Assembly: GCA_025453505.1 (NCBI GenBank)
Contig: JALOQG010000044.1
Span: 1-11,630 of the forward strand
Reading direction: 5' to 3'
Source of the DNA: Myxococcota bacterium
GTDB lineage: Bacteria; Myxococcota_A; UBA9160; PR03
Length of the DNA: 11,630 bases
Shown: positions 1 through 7,306 of the stretch, piece after piece
How positions within the stretch are numbered: position 1 is the stretch's first letter
How the letters are laid out: the number at the start of each line of letters is the position of its first letter
The notes under the pieces: model-generated
Told to the model about the DNA's origin: nothing
The model's input: only the letters and a program-made list of their open reading frames with translations
The model's database searches: none
Position numbers and translations under genes: made by a program

Positions 1-112
1 CGCGCACGTCCAGCGTGCGATGCGACACGACGGCTTCGGTCGGCTCGGCGCCCGACGCGATCGGCGCGAGGCCGAGCGCGAGAAGCAGGATCAGTCGGGG
101 AATGCGATTCAT
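1..112 (-). CDS. Secreted protein, N-terminus only (runs off left edge)
   Basis: Only the first 37 codons are visible. They begin MNRIPRLILLLALG and form a textbook Sec signal peptide: a basic n-region (R3, R6), a leucine-rich core at about residues 7-18, and a likely signal peptidase I site after S20-G21-A22. The mature protein would begin EPTEAVVSHRTLDVR. A GGAG ribosome site lies about 6-9 bases ahead of the ATG. The gene follows the NTF2-like gene on the same strand after 43 bases, so it is probably the third gene of that unit. The mature part is too short to assign; the HRTLDV strand is loosely like the first strand of some exported alpha/beta hydrolases, but that is a guess. Confidence 0.7.
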   Translation of the reverse strand, partial: MNRIPRLILLLALGLAPIASGAEPTEAVVSHRTLDVR

Positions 113-155
113 CTCGATTCTCCATCCACTCGTTCGTGATTCCTCGTCGGACGTG

Positions 156-578
156 TCAGAGGAGGCGGCGTTCGTGTTCTGCGATGGGGACGTCGTTCGC
201 GCTCATGTCGCGGCGCCGCATGAGACCGCGCTCGTCGAAGTCCCAGTGCTCGTTGCCGTGGGTGCGGAACCACTGGCCGGCGGCGTCGTGCCACTCGTAC
301 TCGAAGCGCACCGAGATGCGGTTCTCGGTGAACGCCCAGAGCTCCTTCATCAGCCGGTACTCGAGTTCGTGCTGCCACTTGCGGCGCAGGAAGTCGCGAA
401 TCGCGTCGCGGCCGCGGAAGAACTCGGTGCGGTTGCGCCACTCCGAGTCTTCCGTGTACGCGAGCGCGACGCGTTCCGGGTCGCGCGTATTCCAGGCGTT
501 CTCGGCCGCCTTCACCTTCGCGAGTGCGATCTCGCGGGTGAAGGGCGGCACCAGCGCCACCGGTGCTGCGCCGCCCAT
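156..578 (-). CDS. NTF2-like (SnoaL fold) DUF1348 family protein
   Basis: This 140-residue protein matches the DUF1348 branch of the nuclear-transport-factor-2-like fold. Visible family features are the first helix with ENAWNTRDPERVALAYTEDSEWRNR (residues 26-50 in part), FFRGRDAIRDFLRRKW (53-68), the strand KELWAFTENRISVRFEYEWHD (78-98 in part), and FRTHGNEHWDFDERGLM (104-120). The family forms a cone-shaped pocket that binds small ligands; I know of no firm reaction for DUF1348. It ends soon after NDVPIAEHERR, shorter than relatives that carry an extra C-terminal tail. Its ATG shares one base with the TGA of the upstream CMD-family gene (TGATG), so translation is probably coupled. A small-molecule or detoxification role together with the CMD protein is inferred only from this pairing. 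Confidence 0.85.
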   Translation of the reverse strand: MGGAAPVALVPPFTREIALAKVKAAENAWNTRDPERVALAYTEDSEWRNRTEFFRGRDAIRDFLRRKWQHELEYRLMKELWAFTENRISVRFEYEWHDAAGQWFRTHGNEHWDFDERGLMRRRDMSANDVPIAEHERRLL

Positions 579-1129
579 CACGCGGCCTCGTCGGCGAGCG
601 CCGGCACCTTCGGGAAGTCCACCTCGGTCTGGGCGACGCGATTCAGGTAGTTGGTGAGCGCGGAGAGCGCGACGTGCGCCACGATCTCGGCGATCTCGCC
701 GTCGCCGAAGCCGGCGCCGCGGACGCGCTCGAGTTCGGCATCGTCGACGGCGCCGCGCGACGCGACCACCGCGAGTGCGAAGCGGATCGCGGCGCGAGCC
801 CGCGGGTCGCTCGCCTCGCCGCGGCGCGCCGCAACGACGTCGCCGTCCGCGAGGCCCGCGTTCTTGCCGAGCAGCGAATGCGCCGCGAGGCAGTAGTCGC
901 AGGCGTTCTCCTCGGCGATCGCGAGTGCGAGCTGCTCGCGCAGCTTCGCCGGGAGGCGGCCCGCACCGAGCGCGCCGGAGAGCCCGAGGTAGCCCTCGAG
1001 CACGGCCGGCGAGGTCGCCATGGTGCGTACGAGGTTGGGGACGCCGCCGAGCTTCTTGGCGACGCCGTCGAGCAGCGTCTTGCTCTTGCCCGTGGCCTGG
1101 GCGGGATCGAGGGCTTGCAGTCGGGACAT
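578..1129 (-). CDS. Carboxymuconolactone decarboxylase / AhpD-like family protein
   Basis: This 183-residue protein belongs to the CMD superfamily, which includes AhpD-type alkylhydroperoxidases. The redox motif is seen as E73-E74-N-A-C77-D-Y-C80-L-A-A-H84, i.e. Glu, Cys-x2-Cys and His spaced as in peroxidase-active members. The C-terminal half (about 109-172) repeats the helical pattern of the family. The start at MSRLQALDP is fixed by a perfect AGGAGG (1135-1140) five bases upstream; an ATG 27 codons further out lacks such a site and is not family-like. I infer a thiol-dependent peroxidase or disulfide reductase role, but the substrate is unknown. It leads a unit with the NTF2-like gene and is divergent from regulator 1 (1313-2920), whose putative operator array lies between them. 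Confidence 0.88.
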   Translation of the reverse strand: MSRLQALDPAQATGKSKTLLDGVAKKLGGVPNLVRTMATSPAVLEGYLGLSGALGAGRLPAKLREQLALAIAEENACDYCLAAHSLLGKNAGLADGDVVAARRGEASDPRARAAIRFALAVVASRGAVDDAELERVRGAGFGDGEIAEIVAHVALSALTNYLNRVAQTEVDFPKVPALADEAA

Positions 1130-1134
1130 GGGAT

Positions 1135-1140
1135 CCTCCT
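1135..1140 (-). promoter_or_regulatory. Strong Shine-Dalgarno for the CMD-family gene
   Basis: Read on the minus strand this is AGGAGG, five bases before the ATG at 1129. It is the strongest ribosome site in the window and decides the start of the 183-residue protein over a longer alternative. Confidence 0.8.
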
Positions 1141-1145
1141 GGGAA

Positions 1146-1164
1146 GCGACCGTGGTGCGGTCGC
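1146..1164 (-). repeat. Perfect 7-bp inverted repeat in the CMD gene leader
   Basis: GCGACCG (1146-1152) and CGGTCGC (1158-1164) are exact reverse complements around a 5-base loop. The repeat ends five bases upstream of the Shine-Dalgarno of the CMD-family gene. It could be an mRNA hairpin affecting ribosome loading or a short operator. In DNA this GC-rich a 7-bp stem can arise by chance. Confidence 0.35.
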
Positions 1165-1247
1165 GGGCGGAGTGATTGCAGCGATCGTGCCCGCACGCAG
1201 AGAACCTCAAGCCATTGATTTAATTGTTGTTCTAGTTCGATCCAAAG

Positions 1248-1261
1248 CACGATATTTCGTT
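1248..1261 (+). promoter_or_regulatory. Putative operator site 1 upstream of regulator 1
   Basis: The sequence CACGATATTTCGTT matches 9 of 10 defined positions of the palindrome CACGA-N4-TCGTG that recurs upstream of both regulators. It begins 65 bases before the GTG start of regulator 1. Site 2 begins 18 bases later. Fis-type helix-turn-helix dimers bind such symmetric sites; the assignment to regulator 1 or 2 is inferred. Confidence 0.55.
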
Positions 1262-1265
1262 TGAT

Positions 1266-1279
1266 CACGATCTTTCGGT
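1266..1279 (+). promoter_or_regulatory. Putative operator site 2 upstream of regulator 1
   Basis: CACGATCTTTCGGT matches 8 of 10 defined positions of CACGA-N4-TCGTG. Its core CACGATCTTTCG differs by one base from the core of site 1 and by one base from the perfect site upstream of regulator 2. It also forms the left arm of an imperfect inverted repeat with site 3 (1264-1277 against 1288-1301, 11 of 14 paired). Confidence 0.55.
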
Positions 1280-1285
1280 TGTTAC

Positions 1286-1299
1286 GACGAAAATCCGTG
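1286..1299 (+). promoter_or_regulatory. Putative operator site 3 upstream of regulator 1
   Basis: GACGAAAATCCGTG matches 8 of 10 defined positions of CACGA-N4-TCGTG. It begins 20 bases after site 2 and ends 14 bases before the GTG start of regulator 1, so occupancy here would probably block transcription or early elongation of that gene. The position suits autorepression better than classic distant enhancer binding. Confidence 0.5.
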
Positions 1300-1312
1300 A
1301 TAGCGTGCTCCC

Positions 1313-2920
<1,608 letters not shown>

Positions 2921-2939
2921 GTTCGCGACCGCGACGAAA

Positions 2940-2971
2940 AACGGCGCCGGCACTCGCGCGCCGGCGCCGTT
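2940..2971 (-). terminator. Intrinsic terminator of the alcohol dehydrogenase gene
   Basis: AACGGCGCCGGC (2940-2951) and GCCGGCGCCGTT (2960-2971) form a perfect 12-bp stem with an 8-base loop. Read on the minus strand the stem runs into TTTTT and then CGTCG, the layout of a rho-independent terminator 22 bases after the dehydrogenase stop codon. On the plus strand only TT follows, so it is a weaker terminator for the convergent regulator 1 gene, though the hairpin may serve both. Confidence 0.85.
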
Positions 2972-2993
2972 CGATGCGAAGCGGGTCGCGAAG

Positions 2994-4100
2994 CTAGAAG
3001 ACGATCACGCCGCGCGCGTTGACGCCGGCGACCATGTCGTCGAAGGCCTGCTGGGCCTGGTCGATCGAGTAGGTGGCGGTGACCAGCTCGTCGAGCTTCA
3101 GGCGGCCGCCCTTGTAGAGGTCGAAGAGGCGCGGGAAGTCGTAGGCCGGCCGCGCGCCGCCGTACATCGAGCCGACCAGGGTCTTTTCCTGGAACGGCAT
3201 CAGGAACGCGCCGAGCGTCACGGTCTCGGTCGGCTTCGAGACGCCGACGACGACCGCCATGCCGCCCTTGTGCACGCAGTTGTAGGCCTGCGCGATCGTC
3301 GCGCCGAAGCCGATGCACTCGAACGCGTAGTCGGCGCCGCCGCCCGTCATCAGCATGATCTTGCCGACCGCGTCGCCGTCGGTGTTCGGATTGATCGTGT
3401 CCGTCGCACCGAAGGCGCGCGCGAACTCGAGCTTCTTGTCCGACATGTCCACCGCGATGATGCGATTCGCGCCCGCGATCGCGCAGCCCTGGATCGTGTT
3501 GAGGCCGACGCCGCCGGCGCCGAACACGACGCAGGTGGAGCCCGGCTCGACCTTGGCGGTGTTGAGCGCGGCGCCCGCGCCGGTCATCACCGCGCAGCCG
3601 ACGATCGCGGCCTTGTCCATGCCGATCGACGGGTCGATCTTGATCACGCTGTCGCTGTGCAGCGTCGCGTACTCGGTCATCACGCCGACGCCGGCGAAGT
3701 GGTTCAGCGTCTGGCCCTTCGCGTCCTTGAAGCGGCTGGTGCCGTCGGCCAGCGTGATCGTCGTCTTGGCCGACACGTCGCAGAGTTGCGGCTTGCCGAT
3801 CACGCAATAGCGGCACTTGCCGCAGACGGGCACCCAGGACACGACGACGGTGTCGCCGACGGCGACGTTCGTGACGCCTTCGCCGATCTCGCAGATCGTG
3901 CCGGCGGCCTCGTGGCCGAGCACCACCGGCGGCGGCAGCGGAATCGTGCCGTTGGTCGCCGAGAGGTCGCTGTGGCAGACGCCGCAGGCGCCCACCTTGA
4001 TCATCACTTCGCCGCGCTTCGGCGACTCGACGCTGATCGTCTCGACGACGACCGGCTTGTTCCACTCGCGGCAGAGGACCGCCTTGGACTGCTTGGCCAT
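2994..4100 (-). CDS. Zinc-dependent alcohol dehydrogenase (MDR superfamily)
   Basis: This 368-residue medium-chain dehydrogenase is full length. The catalytic zinc ligands are visible as C42 (GVCHSD), H63 with E64 (LGHEAAG) and C170. The structural zinc lobe is C93-x2-C96-x2-C99-x7-C107. The Rossmann motif GAGGVG spans 194-199, and D218 ends the second strand, which favours NAD(H). The C-terminal part, SMYGGARPAYDFPRL then GRLKLDELVT, is typical of the class III-like and NDMA-dependent dehydrogenase branches, so the substrate may be a primary alcohol or an aldehyde-thiol adduct; this is not settled. The ATG has an AGGAG nine bases upstream. It has its own sigma-70-type promoter (4169-4198) and terminator (2940-2971), so it is probably a single-gene transcript independent of its neighbours. 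Confidence 0.92.
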   Translation of the reverse strand: MAKQSKAVLCREWNKPVVVETISVESPKRGEVMIKVGACGVCHSDLSATNGTIPLPPPVVLGHEAAGTICEIGEGVTNVAVGDTVVVSWVPVCGKCRYCVIGKPQLCDVSAKTTITLADGTSRFKDAKGQTLNHFAGVGVMTEYATLHSDSVIKIDPSIGMDKAAIVGCAVMTGAGAALNTAKVEPGSTCVVFGAGGVGLNTIQGCAIAGANRIIAVDMSDKKLEFARAFGATDTINPNTDGDAVGKIMLMTGGGADYAFECIGFGATIAQAYNCVHKGGMAVVVGVSKPTETVTLGAFLMPFQEKTLVGSMYGGARPAYDFPRLFDLYKGGRLKLDELVTATYSIDQAQQAFDDMVAGVNARGVIVF

Positions 4101-4168
4101 GGGAGGCTTCTCCTGGCTCGCGCGACTCGCTGACGCGCGGCGAATTGATGGGGACGTGGAGGCCGGCC

Positions 4169-4198
4169 AGTCTAGGAGAGGCCTGACTCCGATGTCAA
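4169..4198 (-). promoter_or_regulatory. Sigma-70-type promoter of the alcohol dehydrogenase gene
   Basis: On the minus strand a perfect -35 TTGACA (4198-4193) is followed after 18 bases by TAGACT (4174-4169), four of six matches to the -10 consensus. The predicted start near 4162 gives a leader of about 60 bases before the ATG at 4100. Confidence 0.6.
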
Positions 4199-4236
4199 AG
4201 CGCAGCGGGAACTCGCGACGTCCCGCCGACAGCGCG

Positions 4237-4242
4237 TATGAT
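4237..4242 (+). promoter_or_regulatory. Possible -10 element of the tandem GNAT gene
   Basis: TATGAT is five of six to the -10 consensus and lies 30 bases before the ATG at 4273. No acceptable -35 stands 16-18 bases upstream, so this is tentative. A clear AGGAGG follows at about 4258-4263. Confidence 0.3.
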
Positions 4243-4272
4243 CGGCAGCGCGTCGCGAGGAGGGCGCGCCCG

Positions 4273-5157
4273 ATGACGATCCGCGCATTCCGTTCCGAAG
4301 ACGCGGGCGCCCTCGTCGCGATCGCGCGCAGTTGCGCGCGCGGCGAGACGGACTTCGTGCTGGTCCCGCTGTGGGAAACCGAGCGCGATCTGTTCGCGGA
4401 GTACGAGCGGCACGGCGTCGCGCCCGAAGACCATCTGCTCGTCGCCGAAGCCGGAGACGGCGTGGTGGTCGGCTGCACGGGCTTCGTGCGCCGCCCCTCG
4501 GCGTCGGCTGCCGGACTCGTGTGCCCGATCGTCGCGCGCGATTCGCGCGGTCACGGCACCGGCGGCGAACTCCTGCGCGCGGCACTCGCGATGGGCGGAG
4601 AGCTCGGCGTGAAGCTGGTCTCGGCGGCGATCGGCGTGCGCAATCGCGCGGGCTACTCGCTGCTGACCGCGCTCGGCTTCCGGCCCGCGCGCCAGCACTA
4701 CCTGATGCGGCTCGACGACGTGCCGATCGCCGTGCGGCTGCCGATCGAAGGACTGCAGCTCGACGTCGCCCGCGCCGACGATGCGGACGCGATCCTCGCG
4801 ATCTACACCGCGTGCGGCTTCGAGCCGCGCACGCCCGAGGCGATGCGCACGCTGCTCGCCGACGGCCGCCACGCGCACGCCGTCGCGCGCCACGGGAGCC
4901 GGGTCGTCGCGTTCGCGGAGATCGAGACGCACTGGGCGGAGCGGCCGTGGGTCGCGTTCGTCGGCGTCGACACGCTCTTGCAGAACCGCGGCGTCGGATC
5001 GGCGCTCGTTTCGTGGGCGCTCGTGCGCCAGTTCGAGGCGGGCGCACAGAGCGCGCTGCTGCTGCTCTCGCCGGGCAACCGACCCGCGCTGCAGGCCTAC
5101 GAAAAGGCGGGCTTCCACCGCCACCGGCTGATCGACGTGCTCGAGAAGGGTCTCTGA
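4273..5157 (+). CDS. Tandem GNAT-domain acetyltransferase
   Basis: The 294-residue protein holds two GNAT (Gcn5-related N-acetyltransferase) domains. Domain 1 (about 1-148) has the acetyl-CoA pyrophosphate loop SRGHGTGGELL at 91-101 followed by NRAGYSLLTALGF (124-136). Domain 2 (about 162-294) has QNRGVGSALV at 237-246, SPGNRPALQAYEKAGF at 266-281, and a conserved end. Both loops fit the Q/R-x2-G-x-G/A rule, so both halves may bind acetyl-CoA. The acceptor is unknown; tandem GNATs acetylate antibiotics, amino acids or proteins. An AGGAGG nine bases ahead supports the ATG. It diverges from the dehydrogenase across 172 bases, and its TGA directly abuts the stop codon of the convergent serine hydrolase, leaving no room for a separate terminator. 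Confidence 0.88.
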   Translation: MTIRAFRSEDAGALVAIARSCARGETDFVLVPLWETERDLFAEYERHGVAPEDHLLVAEAGDGVVVGCTGFVRRPSASAAGLVCPIVARDSRGHGTGGELLRAALAMGGELGVKLVSAAIGVRNRAGYSLLTALGFRPARQHYLMRLDDVPIAVRLPIEGLQLDVARADDADAILAIYTACGFEPRTPEAMRTLLADGRHAHAVARHGSRVVAFAEIETHWAERPWVAFVGVDTLLQNRGVGSALVSWALVRQFEAGAQSALLLLSPGNRPALQAYEKAGFHRHRLIDVLEKGL

Positions 5158-6207
5158 CTACAGGCTGGCGAACACCGCGTTCATCAGCGCGGTCGCGCGC
5201 GGGCCGATCAAGAAGAGCCCGCTCTCCATCCGGTTCATCGCGTACCCGAAGCCGACGCGCGCCTCGGGATCCGCGAAGCCGAGCGAGCCGCCCATCCCCG
5301 AGTGGCCGAACGCGCGCGGATTCGGGCCGATCGGCTCCGCCGCGGTGCCGACCTGGAAGCCGAGGCCGAACTTCGTGTCGAGGATCGGGATCACGTTGTC
5401 CGGGCCGCTGCGCTGCTCGGTGCGCGCCCGATCGATCGCCTCGGGCGAGAGCACGTCGACACCATCGAGCGTCCCACCGCACGCGAGCGCGCCGTAGATG
5501 CGCGCCAGCGCGCGGGCGTTGCCGGTGCCGTTCGCAGCCGGGATCTCGGCGCCGCGCCACACGCGCGAATTGAAGCCGCCGGTCGGAATCGGGTTCATGA
5601 AGGCCTTCAGCGCGTACGGCTTCGCCTTCGCGATGATCTCGGCGAACATGTTCTGCTCGCCGGGCTTCGGGCCCTCCATCAGGAGGTCGGCCGTGCGCGC
5701 GTCGAAGTCGGGCGGCGTGCCGATCCAGAGTTCGGCGCCGAGCGGCCCCGCGACCTCGTCGCGGAAGTAGCGGCCGACGCTCTGCCCCGTGATGCGCCGC
5801 ACGAGTTCGCCGACGAGATAGCCGTACGTGATGGCGTGGTAGCCGTGCTCGCGACCCGGATCCCAGAGCGGCGCCTGCGCGGCGAGCGCACGCGCCATCA
5901 CGTCCCACTCGTAGAGCGCCGTCGGCGGCAGCGGGTCGATCACGGCGGCGAGGCCCGCACTGTGGTCGAGCAGCCAGCGCACCGGGATCGCGCCCTTGTC
6001 CGCCTGCGCGAACTCCGGCCAGTAGCGCGCGACCGGCGCGTCGAGGTCGAGCTTGCCCTGGTCGACGAGACGATGGGCGCAGATCGCCGCCATGCCCTTC
6101 GTGGTCGAGAACAGGTTGACGATCGTGTCCTGCCGCCAGGCGCGCGTGCGCTCGAGGTCGGCGTGTCCCGCCCACAGGTCCACGACCGGCCGGCCTTCGA
6201 ACGTCAC
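5158..6207 (-). CDS. Serine hydrolase, class C beta-lactamase/esterase family (N-terminus interrupted)
   Basis: The open part encodes 349 residues of a beta-lactamase-fold hydrolase of the EstB/family VIII esterase type. In numbering of the original 385-codon gene, the nucleophile motif S70-T-T-K73 follows NLF, the tyrosine motif is GYHAITYG (Y159), and the third motif is H338-S-G-M-G-G-S. All three catalytic elements are intact. Such enzymes hydrolyse esters, amides or beta-lactams; the substrate is unknown. The first usable start after the interruption is the GTG at 6207, which has no Shine-Dalgarno and drops the first helix. The true start is the ATG at 6315, but codon 23 is TAG (see the separate entry). 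It lies 60 bases after the nuclease gene on the same strand and is probably co-transcribed. Product activity is uncertain. Confidence 0.75.
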   Translation of the reverse strand: MTFEGRPVVDLWAGHADLERTRAWRQDTIVNLFSTTKGMAAICAHRLVDQGKLDLDAPVARYWPEFAQADKGAIPVRWLLDHSAGLAAVIDPLPPTALYEWDVMARALAAQAPLWDPGREHGYHAITYGYLVGELVRRITGQSVGRYFRDEVAGPLGAELWIGTPPDFDARTADLLMEGPKPGEQNMFAEIIAKAKPYALKAFMNPIPTGGFNSRVWRGAEIPAANGTGNARALARIYGALACGGTLDGVDVLSPEAIDRARTEQRSGPDNVIPILDTKFGLGFQVGTAAEPIGPNPRAFGHSGMGGSLGFADPEARVGFGYAMNRMESGLFLIGPRATALMNAVFASL

Positions 6208-6315
6208 CGCGACGGCCGCGCCGAGTTCGTCCGGGTTCGCGAGCTGCTAGGTGAAGAGATCGCGCACGCGGGCGAAGCGCGCGTCGCAGGTTCCATGGAT
6301 TTCCGGGGCCGCCAT
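6208..6315 (-). pseudogene. Original N-terminus of the serine hydrolase, broken by an in-frame TAG
   Basis: An ATG at 6315 with AGAGGAG four bases upstream opens a frame that reads MAAPEIHGTCDARFARVRDLFT, then TAG (6247-6249), then QLANPDELGAAVAV, and continues in frame into the hydrolase. The residues on both sides of the TAG match the expected first helix and strand of the family, so this is a point nonsense change rather than a frameshift. One C-to-T change from CAG (Gln) would explain it. TAG is used as a normal stop by three other genes here (2994, 5158, 8753), so general amber recoding is unlikely. Confidence 0.75.
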
Positions 6316-6375
6316 GTCGCTCCTCTCGTGCATCGTTCGAATCACTGCGCGCCGCAGCGTACGCGCGGATGCCGC

Positions 6376-7194
6376 TCAGCGCCCGACCGCGTCCTCGAGC
6401 AGGGCCGCGAGCCGCACGCCCGCCTGCTGCAGCCGGCGCGCGACGACGGGAAGGCTCCGCTCGAAGTACGCGTCGCCGAACGCCGCCCCTTCGCGCGCCT
6501 CGAAGGTGTGTGCGCGCGCGAGCGCGAGCGACTCCTCCGCCCACACGCGCGGATCGCGCGACTCCGTCCACTGCGCTCGCTCGGCGGGCGTCACGGCGTC
6601 CGACAGCGAGTGCGCCCACGAGCGCCAGCGCGGCCCGCGTTTGCGGCCGCGCTCGCGCAGCTCGCGCGCGATGAGCCCGCTGTCCCAGAGCCGGTGCAGC
6701 GTGGTCGGCTTGCCGTCGAAGCGGACGTCCAGCGTCGTGCCGCCGCGGCCGTCGAGGTGGCTCACGTGCAGGGGCTGGTGCACGTCGCCGACGAAGTGCG
6801 CGACGAGCCGCAGCGCGAGCGCACGATCGGTCCGTTCCTTCGCCGGGTCGGCGAGCCGGTCGCGCTCGATCTCGATCGCACCGATCACGCACTTGCAGCG
6901 GCGCGACACGCGCAGCGCCGTGCCTTCCGGATCGACGTTGACGTAGTGCAGCGGCTCGAGATGGGCCCAGCGGCGATTGCGGCGCGCGTCCGTGTCGGCC
7001 CAGGCCGACGCCTCGGCGAGCGTCTCGCCTTCGTCGAGCAGCGCGCGCAGCGCCTGCTTCGTCTCCGGCGCCAGCGCGCGCCACGCGATCTCGCCGACGA
7101 TGCGGTGGCCGTCCGGTCCCCAGGCGGATGCGCCGGAGGCGGGACCGAGTAGGGCGAAGAGAACGAGCAGGAGACGCGGCAAGTGCTGGATCAT
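6376..7194 (-). CDS. S1/P1-type nuclease, exported
   Basis: The 272-residue precursor starts MIQHLPRLLLVLFALLG, a Sec signal peptide with cleavage predicted after A-S-A (residue 24), which makes W25 the mature N-terminus. That matters because the S1/P1 family uses its N-terminal tryptophan as a zinc ligand. All nine ligands of the trinuclear zinc site can be placed: W25, H30, D67, H83, H133, D137, H143, H167 and D171, with the same internal spacings as P1 nuclease for W/H (5), H/D/H (4, 6) and H/D (4). The enzyme should cut single-stranded RNA and DNA and remove 3'-phosphates in the periplasm or outside the cell. No good Shine-Dalgarno precedes the ATG. It is divergent from regulator 2, sharing a 112-base gap with three operator-like sites, and leads into the serine hydrolase gene. 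Confidence 0.93.
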   Translation of the reverse strand: MIQHLPRLLLVLFALLGPASGASAWGPDGHRIVGEIAWRALAPETKQALRALLDEGETLAEASAWADTDARRNRRWAHLEPLHYVNVDPEGTALRVSRRCKCVIGAIEIERDRLADPAKERTDRALALRLVAHFVGDVHQPLHVSHLDGRGGTTLDVRFDGKPTTLHRLWDSGLIARELRERGRKRGPRWRSWAHSLSDAVTPAERAQWTESRDPRVWAEESLALARAHTFEAREGAAFGDAYFERSLPVVARRLQQAGVRLAALLEDAVGR

Positions 7195-7242
7195 GCGAGG
7201 CCGCACGGTAGGGCACGGCCCTGCACGCGGGCGACCCGCCGC

Positions 7243-7256
7243 CACGATCTCTCGTG
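7243..7256 (+). promoter_or_regulatory. Putative operator site 1 upstream of regulator 2
   Basis: CACGATCTCTCGTG is a perfect CACGA-N4-TCGTG palindrome. It begins 64 bases before the GTG start of regulator 2; the equivalent site of regulator 1 begins 65 bases before its start. It is 49 bases from the ATG of the divergent nuclease. Confidence 0.6.
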
Positions 7257-7261
7257 ACGGC

Positions 7262-7275
7262 CACGATCTTCCGAT
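7262..7275 (+). promoter_or_regulatory. Putative operator site 2 upstream of regulator 2
   Basis: CACGATCTTCCGAT matches 7 of 10 defined positions; the CACGATCTT half is strongly kept. It begins 19 bases after site 1 and 45 before the GTG start (47 in regulator 1). Confidence 0.5.
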
Positions 7276-7282
7276 GAGCACG

Positions 7283-7296
7283 CACGAGACTTCGTG
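7283..7296 (+). promoter_or_regulatory. Putative operator site 3 upstream of regulator 2
   Basis: CACGAGACTTCGTG is a second perfect CACGA-N4-TCGTG palindrome. It begins 21 bases after site 2, 24 before the GTG start (27 in regulator 1), and touches the Shine-Dalgarno GGGAG at 7296-7300. Binding here could block initiation. Confidence 0.55.
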
Positions 7297-7300
7297 GGAG
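7296..7300 (+). promoter_or_regulatory. Shine-Dalgarno selecting the GTG start of regulator 2
   Basis: GGGAG stands six bases before GTG 7307. The upstream in-frame ATG at 7274 has no ribosome site and would place the start codon inside operator site 2, so this element favours 7307. Confidence 0.55.
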
Positions 7301-7306
7301 CGAAGC

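Larger units (their letters stand above)
1201..1303. promoter_or_regulatory. AT-rich divergent control region between CMD unit and regulator 1
   Basis: About 60 percent of bases at 1201-1300 are A or T by direct count, far above the flanking coding DNA. The stretch lies in the 183-base gap between two divergent genes and holds the three putative operator sites listed separately, so it very likely carries one or both promoters. I could not fix a core promoter: the best pair on the minus strand (TTGGAT, 17 bases, TAAATC) matches only half the consensus, and I saw no TGGC-N7-TTGC sigma-54 element. Confidence 0.6.

Noticed and set aside
686..699. Further CACGA-like half-sites inside coding DNA.
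   Set aside because: The second half does not match TCGTG, and CACGA is common in GC-rich codons; only the clustered intergenic copies are taken as operators.
1130..1210. A 27-codon N-terminal extension of the CMD-family protein.
   Set aside because: It has no family-like sequence, contains the hairpin and Shine-Dalgarno, and the internal ATG at 1129 has a perfect ribosome site.
1226..1312. A sigma-54 promoter for regulator 1.
   Set aside because: I found no TGGC-N7-TTGC-like element in the gap, so no sigma-54 promoter is called.
6247..6249. General recoding of TAG as an amino acid in this genome.
   Set aside because: TAG ends the dehydrogenase just before its terminator, ends the hydrolase itself and ends regulator 2, so it is a working stop here.
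5302..7152. A long open frame on the plus strand opposite the hydrolase and nuclease.
   Set aside because: Both opposite genes have clear catalytic motifs; this frame is their antisense shadow with biased composition and no recognisable domain.
7274..7306. ATG 7274 as the start of regulator 2.
   Set aside because: There is no ribosome site, the codon lies within operator site 2, and regulator 1 has no equivalent residues. GTG 7307 fits better, though 7274 is not excluded.
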